Assembly: GCA_000442125.1 (NCBI GenBank)
Contig: KE546967.1
Coordinates: 62,001 to 126,000, forward strand
Direction of reading: 5' to 3'
Source: Opeltia flavorubescens
Lineage: Eukaryota; Ascomycota; Lecanoromycetes; Teloschistales; Teloschistaceae
Length of the DNA stretch: 64,000 nucleotides
The position numbers were made by a program, and so were the translations under genes. The notes below the pieces were generated by a model, which did no database searches, had not been told where the DNA came from, and worked only from the letters and a program-made list of their open reading frames with translations. Positions 56,308 through 64,000 of this stretch are shown here, piece after piece (positions within the stretch are counted from its first letter, which is position 1; every line of letters begins with the position of its first letter).

Positions 56308-58305
56308 ATGAACAGCATCGAGACTGATACCACTCGCGCAGTGCGTGCCGAGTCGCATGATTCCCAGACTGCTTCTGAGTATACCAAACCGCCTTGAGAA
56401 TTGGTTATTCGAGGCTGACAATTTCCTATAGATTCATCGACAACCAACTCCAGCTCGAGGCCGATGCGCGCGAAGCACTTCCATATGTATGTATCCTTCC
56501 ATTGTCTCAATTCAGCGATACTCACCTTTCTTTAGAACTTTGATCACTGCACACAACCTCTTGGAGCCCTCCGACAAAATCTCTACTCCTGCCTGACTTG
56601 CAACCCGCCTCCTGAATCGCCTTCGGATCCCTATACCCCTGCAGGTGTTTGCTATTCTTGCTCAATCGCCTGTCATGGCGAACACGAGCTTGTCGAATTA
56701 TTCAACAGGAGAAACTTCACCTGCGATTGTGGAACTACCCGATTGCCCAAAACTTCACCGTGCACTTTGCGGATAGATCCAGCCACAGGAGTCAAGGGTC
56801 CAGTACATTCAGCGCCGGCAGCACAAGGGAACACATACAACCAGAACTTTCGAAATAGGTTTTGCGGCTGTGGCGAAATCTACAATGCCCACACGGAGAA
56901 GGGGACCATGTTCCAGTGTTTGGGACTGGCGGGTGAAAGTGAGGGCGGATGCGGCGAGGATTGGTGGCATCCTGAATGTGTTGTTGGACTCGGCAGAAGC
57001 TGGAACCAGCGGGAAAAAGCTACGAATGGAAATGGACATGTACCCTCACCCCTTGCCACAACTGAAGCAGGGGAGAACCATGAAGAGGATGACGATCATG
57101 AGGAGCTACCCCCGGGGTTTCCAAAGGAAGACGACTTCGAGACTTTCATTTGTTACAAATGTATCGATGCCAACCCTTGGATCAAGCGATACGCAGCCTC
57201 TACCGGATTCCTACCACCGGTAATGAGAACGAGTGGTACGAATTCTTTGAACCCAGATCAGACTTCAACCAAACTGACCAACGAAGCTCATATAGGAATT
57301 GAACGAGCTGAGGAGCAGGAAGGTCAAAGCAGCTACTCAGGGTAATAAACGCCCTCCGCTCCCTGAAACACCACTGATTAGCTTTCTAGCCCCGACGAAG
57401 CCGAGCCACCTATTATTAACCATACTACCAACATTCCTCCTCTAGAAAACACTACCGGCATCGCCAACGAAATTGCTGACGACATAGCCAACGGCATCGC
57501 TAACAGTATCGCCAACAAGGTCGCCAATGAGGTCGCCAATGAGGTCGCCAACGAGGTCGCCAACGGCATCGCCAACGAGATGGCTAACAAGATGGCCTAC
57601 GATATGGCCAATGGCACCGCCAACGACATGGCCAATGACGTGGCTAGCGACGTGGCCAACGGCATCTCTAACATCGAAGCGACCATCGCACTCCCAGATC
57701 CTTCAGAGGACCAAGATTTACCCCCACTATCCCTCAAACGCAAAGCCTCGTCCATGGACCCCGAAGCATCCAGTTCGGACCCGGCAACCACCAAAAAACC
57801 CAAACCCTCCACCCCCCCAGAATGCTACTACTCCTCCCTCCCCCCTCCCCCTTCTCAGCAATTCTCCCTCTTCCTCCACCCCGACTTCCGAGACCATTTC
57901 TGCCGTTGCGCAACCTGCTACCCCAGTTTACGCCCCCATCCACAACTCCTCGAAGAGGAAGAATCTTACGAACCGCCCTTATCCTCTGAAAACGCCCACA
58001 ATGACGCACAAGGAAGAGGTAGCGTCGGCACCGGTAGCCTCTTGGACAGAGGAGAAGCAGCATTGAATAACGTGGACAGGGTGAGGGCGATTGAAGGCGT
58101 GATGGTTTATAATCATCTCAAGGATAAAGTCAAGAGCTTCCTACAGCCCTTTGCGGAGAGTGGACAGCCGGTCGGAGCGGAGGATATTAAGGCTTATTTT
58201 GAGAAGTTGAGGGGGGATGAGCAGGGGATTCGGGCTGCTGCTGCGGCTACGGGGGGTGCTGCTGATGGAGGAGGGGATAACCGGAGGGAGGAGAGTGGGT
58301 ATTAG
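56308..58305 (+). CDS. mlo2: UBR-box / PHD-like zinc finger protein (mlo2 / UBR7 family)
   Basis: Four exons (56308-56378, 56432-56486, 56536-about 57346, about 57390-58305). The junctions restore SQTASEFIDNQLQLEADAREALPY and NFDHCTQPLGALRQNLYSC. The UBR box is CLTCNPPP...VCYSCSIACHGEHELVELFNRRNFTCDCGT. A PHD-like finger follows: NRFCGCGEIYN, MFQCLGLAGESEGGCGEDWWHPECVVGL, FICYKCIDANPWI. A late segment FRDHFCRCATCYP and a helical C-terminus complete the family pattern. UBR7-type proteins are E3 ubiquitin-ligase candidates that recognise chromatin or N-degrons. Odd: between the PHD part and the C-terminus sits an 18-unit tetrapeptide array (see repeat entry). The gene is head-to-head with MCM2. 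Confidence 0.92.
57457..57672 (+). repeat. In-frame 12-bp repeat array (18 units) in UBR7-like gene
   Basis: Eighteen consecutive codon quartets encode x-[Ile/Val/Met]-Ala-Asn with few exceptions (GIAN, EVAN, DMAN, DVAN and so on). DNA units are GNNGTCGCCAAC-like and vary by synonymous and hydrophobic substitutions. The array spans 216 bp exactly in frame. Confidence 0.9.
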
Positions 58306-59656
58306 GAAGTGTCGGTCGAAAATGGGAAAGGGTTGGTATCGAGGCTAGGATAGAGGAGGAAAGGGCCGAGACTCAATGTCTTCACATACCACGGATGAAA
58401 GAACGTGAAGTGCATGTGAAAAAGAGAATCCCTTGCCTATAATTTCGTAAGATATTCATCATTTTCAATCTAACATTTTGGTCGTACCAATATCTCGCAA
58501 AAAAAAAACAGGACTTTTTCGCGACCGATGGAACATTACTCTAAATTGAAAGTCATACAATCAAGTCTCAAGCTTTCCTCTTACTCAGGGGCTTGAACAA
58601 GTATCTATCCAGCAGTAGTAAATAAGCCCCCATTCTCAACTCTAGCTCCAGTATAACAACGCAATCAACCAATCCCTTCCATTACTTACACACCAAAAAC
58701 CCCAATCACAACATTCATCCACGAATACAATCCTCCCCCATTCCCCATCTCCTCTCCAACCAGTCTCTCTCTTCCAACTTGCATGAAAATCCCCTCTCTC
58801 GCCCAGCGAAAGTACGATTACACAATAAATTCCTGCGGAAATCCCTCCAATCAAAACCTATAAAATTGAAGATCAAAAAAAAACGAGGCTTCGAACCCGC
58901 CCGATAATCCCTACTCTCCAGTTCCCAAACTTCTTATCGAGCTCACGAGATCCTCTGCCCAATTCCTCCCCTCTCCTTTTCACCCAAGCAGAGTAGAAAC
59001 ACTCCATCCCTGTAGAAAGGAAGGAGAAGAAAAAGAAGTAGAGCAAAGAACACTCCTTATAACAGGGGTAAGTAACTGATCTCATCTCCAAATCCCCTCT
59101 ACCAAGAAAATCATATATCACACTCCAGGCAACACTGTGAGCACCACTGATCCTCACGCTTTATACGTTAGATCAAGTGCAGTCATACGAAGATGATATA
59201 TCTGCCGTAGCATAGAACATGGAATCCCCGGAGCCATGAGAAGGCACAGTAGAGCAAGACGATGCGTCAATGATAAAGCGCTCTCTCCCTTCAGGAGTTT
59301 TTAGAGGTATGATTCCCATTTGGGCAAGAATATACGAAAGACTGTCTGTTCTCAAGGAAAGCTGGAAAGGGGGTATTAGTCGTAAAGTCGAGCGCAGAAA
59401 AAATTTGACTCCATGGGTTGAAATAAACGATCAACCGATCTAGGATCTCCCGATCCGTCGTAATCGACAGAAGTTGAATTGAAATGAAGCTATGACGCTT
59501 CGAAACGAGGGTATCTTCAGGAGAGATCTTGATATATCTCTCCCCGTAACCAAAACCATCCACCACCCGAAGTAAATATCTCCAAATCGTCTCTCCCCAA
59601 CCCCCGCCCTTCCCCCTCCCACCCTCACGAGTAGATATCCCAGCCTGTGAAAAAAT
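58306..59656. other. Convergent intergenic region, nothing recognised
   Basis: 3' flanks of the UBR7-like and transporter genes. Frames here are short and without motifs; a tRNA-like T-loop was considered and rejected. Confidence 0.5.
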
Positions 59657-61988
59657 CTACACAACCTTCTCCCCCTCACTCCCCTCGCTCCCCCCAACCT
59701 CCTTCCCAACCTCCTTCTCCCTCTCCGCCTCCCCACCCTTCCCACCACCCCCAACACCTACACTCCCCTTCCTCCCCCCTCCCGCAAAGAAACTGCCCTT
59801 CCTCCCACCCCCTTCAACCCCACTAACAACACTCTGATGCCTCTGCGCCGCCTGGACCAACTCCGGGTTCTCCTCCTTCAACTTCGCAAAAGTCTTCTCC
59901 GCATCCCAATTCCAGATGCTGTCTGCCGCAAAGAGGAGGTCCATTTCCTCGAGGGTGCGCTGGTTGGATTCCGGGTAGAGGGCCCAGACGATGGGGATGG
60001 AGATGAAGTTGCAGGCGCCGAAGACGTAGAAGGTTTTCTCGCTGATGTTCTTGAACATTGTTGGGAGGAGGAGCGTCTGAAATGTGTTTGGCGTTAGCGT
60101 GATCGGTTGTACTACATTTATAGGAGGGAAAGGAACAAAGGGCGAAATTTTTATGAGGGGTGAAAACAAAAAAGGGAATCATCCTAACCGTCCACCCATT
60201 CCCAATACTCCACCCCACTACACCCCAAGCATTCCCCTTCGCCCTCACCTGCAACGGAAAAATCTCCGCAGGATAAAGCCACGGAATAGTAAGCCAAGTC
60301 GCGCCAAAGCCAGCCGTGAAGACAAAAGTGAAAGCCGCGCCGGCGGCACCATAGGCTGCTTTTTTGGACTCGTTGTCGGCGTTATCCTGCGCGAGGCGGG
60401 AGAAGCCTCCGGCTAGGAACATGGAGATACCCATGACGATGTTGCCCCAGTAAAGACTTACGCGACGGCCGAGTCTGTCGAGGGTGAAGACTGCGATGAG
60501 GGTTGAGAACTTGGGAGAGTTTTAGTTTGGTGCAGGGAGGGAAGGGTTATGGAATGGATAGGAAGATTACCATGTAGAAAATATCGTTGATACCGGCGAT
60601 CCAGCGGGATTTGAAGACGGAGTATCCCGCCTGACTGAAGATATCGTTGGCGTAGATTGTCACACCCGCAATTCCAACTGTACAACCCAGTCAGCGGTGA
60701 AATGTTTCATAACGCGCTTGTTCGACTTACTCCACTCCTGTAAAATCTGAAGCCATATCACAAGTTGCACACGACGTCCAATATGAAGATTTCCAGAAGA
60801 ACCTCCACCAAGTTTCTTCGGCATAGCATCCCAGAGCATATGAAAGTAACTATTAATCTTTCCAGACTTCTTCTCCAATTCCGCAACATTACGAATATCC
60901 TGGAACTCAACTTCGGCAAGACCGTACTCATCCTCACCACGAAGACGTCCAAGAATATAACGAGCTTCCGCTTCTCGACCAACCTTGACAAGCCAACGGG
61001 GTGATTCGGGGAAGAACCAGACAATACAGAAGAGGAATAGCAATGGGAGGATTTGGAATGCGATTGGGAATCTCCAGACAAAAGGTGAATAGCCATCGTC
61101 GGCGAATGAGGTTCCACTGGATATTGTTAGTCATCTGATTTTGGCCGCATCGCTGATTGGGTCTCATACAATCCTAGCCAATAAGCGACAACAACTCCAA
61201 AGATATTCAACGTGAATTCAATAGCGACGAATTGCCCACGAGATGTATGAGATGCAGTTTCGGTGGCCTATGGTTTGTTAGTCACATGTACAGCGGCGAC
61301 GTAATATGGATCTGCATACCCAGACGGGGACGATGACGTTGAGCATGCCGGTGCCAATACCATTGATCAAACGAGCTAACTAAACTTAGCATCGAGAGGA
61401 ATAACATATTGATCTATGACTTACCGCAGATCATCCAGCTAGGATTCATAGCAGACCTACCACATATTAAAGTCAGCATGTCCATTGACTCTCCTAGGAG
61501 TAGGGGGTAGAGAAAATGCCTCACGTTTGTAGCGTTGCTCCAACGACACCCCAAATCGATCCGAGAGCCATGACTTTGATACGACCAACCTTTTCGCCAA
61601 TCCAGCCTCCAAGCAAACAGCCCACGAGAGTACCAAGATAGTATACAGAGACCTTTACAGCGTCAGCTAAAGTCAGATCATCCAGAGAAAGCGCGTTCGC
61701 TCACAATTCCGCCTTGAAGGGTTGAATTATTCACAGTGACTTGGCCATTTGCATCGTCAATACTACCGTATCCCATACGGTAGGCGCCATAATCTGGAAA
61801 TCGGTTAATCTTTCGGAGCTTCATATACTCAATTTGCCAGGCTTACCTATGGACACATTGACACTGCCCATCATACCCTGGTCATATCCGAAAAAGAAGA
61901 TAGCTAGACCAGCGACACAGTTGACCGCGATTAGAAGCTTGCGCTTCTCATATCTATGCACAATGTTGTGCTTTGAGATAAGATCCAT
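59657..61988 (-). CDS. MFS sugar transporter
   Basis: About eight exons, starting MDLISKHNIVHRYEKRKLLIAV at 61988 (ATG). First helices: AGLAIFFFGYDQGMMGSVNV, then SVYYLGTLVGCLLGGWIGEKVGRIK with the G-R-x-K signature of helix 2-3. Continuing: NGIGTGMLNVIVPVWATE, PESPRWLVKVGREAEA with LGRLRGEDE in the central loop, LQEW/VGIAGVTIYA, LDRLGRR, AGFGATWLTIPWLYPAEIFPL, VRAKGNAWGVV and YPESNQRTLEEMDLLF. These are the defining motifs of the sugar-porter family. The C-terminal cytosolic tail is unusually Gly/Lys/Glu-rich (ending EGEKVV). It imports a hexose, pentose or related sugar across the plasma membrane; specificity not readable. Confidence 0.92.
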
Positions 61989-64000
61989 GTTGACTCCAAT
62001 GCCCTCGACGATAGTGTGTTACAATGGAGATAGACACCAAAATGTTCAATATCACTTGTATATAGCTTGCTGAATGTGACGGCGCGATCCTTCGACCAAA
62101 GTAACAAATTGGAAGACGAGCCGAGGACTTCGTGGGGTCCTGCGTATTCCTAGATGGGATGAATGGGGGGTGGGAAACCCCAGGTCTTATACTCAGGTCG
62201 GGTATTGTACTTTCATTTTAGGCAAGAATCGGTTGCGATACCGTGCCGTCTCACCTGCGTTCTTCGTCTCGTATCATTAGAGTCACAGCGAAAGCTCAGC
62301 TTCGTGACAGAGTGAACCAACTAGATTGATGAACGAGACAATCTCGAGCGCTTAAGGGAGGATGCCATGTGGGACCGGAACGTACTCATTAGCCGCCCCA
62401 ATCATGGTGGGAGCACACTCCGTTGGTATTGACGTGCATCGACGCCCCACCCGCAGGCTGCCGGGGTCCCTAACAACACATCGTCGTCTTGGGACTCCTC
62501 ATTTCTGGGACTCCCGCATTTTAGCGGCGCACGGTCGGCTATTCGGTACCACGGCATTCGCATAGATTTCTTTTAGAGGACTGGCGAAAAAGCGTTGCGA
62601 CGCAATGTCACAGGAGTGAGATATCGAACCCAATATGGGATTTGTCAGGCGTGCCGACGTTTGATTCAGATTGAAATTGGATTGGCTTATGTTGAATCCT
62701 ACCAAACAACGCCGTGGCGGAAGTTGGAGACGTCGATTGGCTGCGCTTGGATAAAGGATGTTGATGCTTGCCCGTTGCCTGACTGTGGTTGTTTTGTTGC
62801 TGATCCCTTCATGGGAGCCGCAGGAGGAGTCGCCGCGCCCCAGCGAACACCTTTTAGATGGACAAGGCCCTGCGACGGAGCATCGCCTGATTGAGCAACA
62901 TGTGTAGTCAGATCTTTGTCGCATTGTCGGACCGCAATTCAAACAAACGTGCCAATAGTAGAAGGACGAGCTTATTCATCCTTATCGAATCTTTCTCGAA
63001 CTTTTCTTGAACATGATTCTTGGAACGCATAATTTCTCAATCAGCACAGCATGTATTGACAAATTGCTGGTATAATCGACGCACGACACGTAAGCAATTC
63101 CCAAGAGCCGCTGTTGTGCAACATCGAAAGCGTAGACATAGACGAGCCAGTAGACCTTTCTTTCAATGTATCAAGACGAGCATTCTGTGGTCGCCAGCTG
63201 ATTCCGACTGAATATCTAAGATCCTATCAAAGGTCCGAGCGCTAGAACATCAAGAGAACATGAGAATGAAGCGACGATACCTGCTGGGAGTTGAAAGTTG
63301 AAAGTTGAAAGACATGTAATGATTCGCGACTAGAACATCAAAAATCGCGCAAACGTGAAGATCCTCATCCGCAATGGCTATCTGCCCCTCAAAGGAGAAC
63401 ATCCCAACAGATCATACACGTAATCGCTGAGCTGTTGATAGCTCAATGATTCTATGAAGATGGCGTCTCTTCTCATGAGATCTTCATTTGGAGCAATAGT
63501 CATAGGATTTCTGTCACCGCGTTCCAATATCAATAATCATTAGAAGACAATCAACATTTCTAAAGGTCGACGATACATTCCAGGGGATTGCAAGACTATA
63601 TGAACGAAGTGGAATCAAGCAACGCCCAGCTATATCATCCCGCAAGCCCATCCCGTATTGCCGCTCTTTGGCGAAACCTTCAAGCAGCTTGGCGAAGCTT
63701 ACTTTCTCACACGTGGTAGGAGCGTGCAGATAAATATGGTGGAGTTCAGTGAAGATAACATCTTGATATGCTCGAATCATATCATGTTGGTGGTTGTAGA
63801 TTTACGTAGGATTAAGTTATGTATACATAACGATGTTCTCAGGATGACATCATCGCCGGTGTTTCGCCGCTAAAGATAGGGCACAACCCTACTTTATCTC
63901 TATCTTTGCAGGCTATCTCGACCATTCTGGCGAAATATTCAACACTGTCACGGTCTTGTGGGAGCTGCGAAATGCCGTAAGTATATAATGTCTATATCAT
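61989..64000. other. Terminal stretch without a supportable complete gene
   Basis: Upstream of the sugar transporter. Frames at 62499-62942, 62595-62894 and 63514-63873 have no motifs. A short tandem GTTGAAA repeat occurs near 63290-63310. A possible internal exon (63911-63978, between a CAG acceptor and a GTAAGT donor) reads YLDHSGEIFNTVTVLWELRNA and may belong to a gene running off the window, but nothing upstream confirms it. Confidence 0.4.

Noticed and set aside
58870-58910. tRNA-like T-loop (GGGTTCGAA) followed by a T-run on the minus strand
   Set aside because: Arm pairing is poor (stem bases do not give five pairs) and no acceptor stem, D-arm or anticodon arm could be laid out.
62499-62942. 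147-codon minus-strand frame upstream of the sugar transporter
   Set aside because: Cys-rich at the start but without the spacing of a Zn2Cys6 finger, and no other domain.
1-64000. Transposons, CRISPR arrays, rRNA or tRNA genes
   Set aside because: No transposase or reverse-transcriptase motifs, no long terminal repeats and no RNA gene signatures were seen; CRISPR is not expected in a fungal genome.

Overview
The window is from the nuclear genome of a filamentous ascomycete (Pezizomycotina). Many genes carry 45-100 bp GT-AG introns, there are no operons, and the families seen (UstYa/DUF3328, fungal Pth11-like rhodopsin-domain proteins, CFEM, DUF3425 bZIP) are typical of that group. A Leotiomycete is my best guess, but the sequence does not prove it. 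The assembly has one gap (22135-22199, inside a poly-G tract) and single ambiguous bases at 794, 11409, 28233, 45200 and 53443.

Left part (1-40 kb) is accessory in character. After about 3 kb with no supportable gene comes the most interesting locus: a UstYa-family oxidase gene (3419-4364, minus), divergent from a small secreted precursor gene (5344-5921, plus). The precursor carries six near-identical 24-residue repeats, five of them closed by Lys-Lys-Arg. This is the layout of a fungal ribosomal cyclic-peptide (dikaritin-type RiPP) cassette, and I do not recognise its Tyr-Ala-Thr core. A Pth11-like 7TM protein and a zinc alcohol dehydrogenase follow. Next come an MCT-type MFS transporter, an ATP-grasp enzyme and a 990-residue tandem PLP decarboxylase whose N-terminal copy has lost its catalytic lysine. 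These last genes could form a second small, non-PKS/NRPS biosynthetic group. Beyond them lie a small secreted protein, a sulfotransferase-fold protein, a tandem-CFEM secreted protein and an APH-like kinase. The same arm also holds a large zinc finger-GTPase-RING-patatin protein resembling an immune or allorecognition factor, an unknown membrane protein, a second Pth11-like protein and a secreted protein with a 2OG-oxygenase-like C-terminus.

Right part (41.7-62 kb) is core genome: a GH27 alpha-galactosidase (with a GC-AG intron and an RDEL C-terminus), a PRM10/ThrE membrane protein, glutamate-cysteine ligase, a bZIP-DUF3425 transcription factor, MCM2 head-to-head with a UBR7/mlo2-like protein, and an MFS sugar transporter. 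The last 2 kb holds no supportable complete gene.

Intron borders were deduced by eye from splice consensus, reading frame and family conservation. Where frames were checked across the junctions this is stated.
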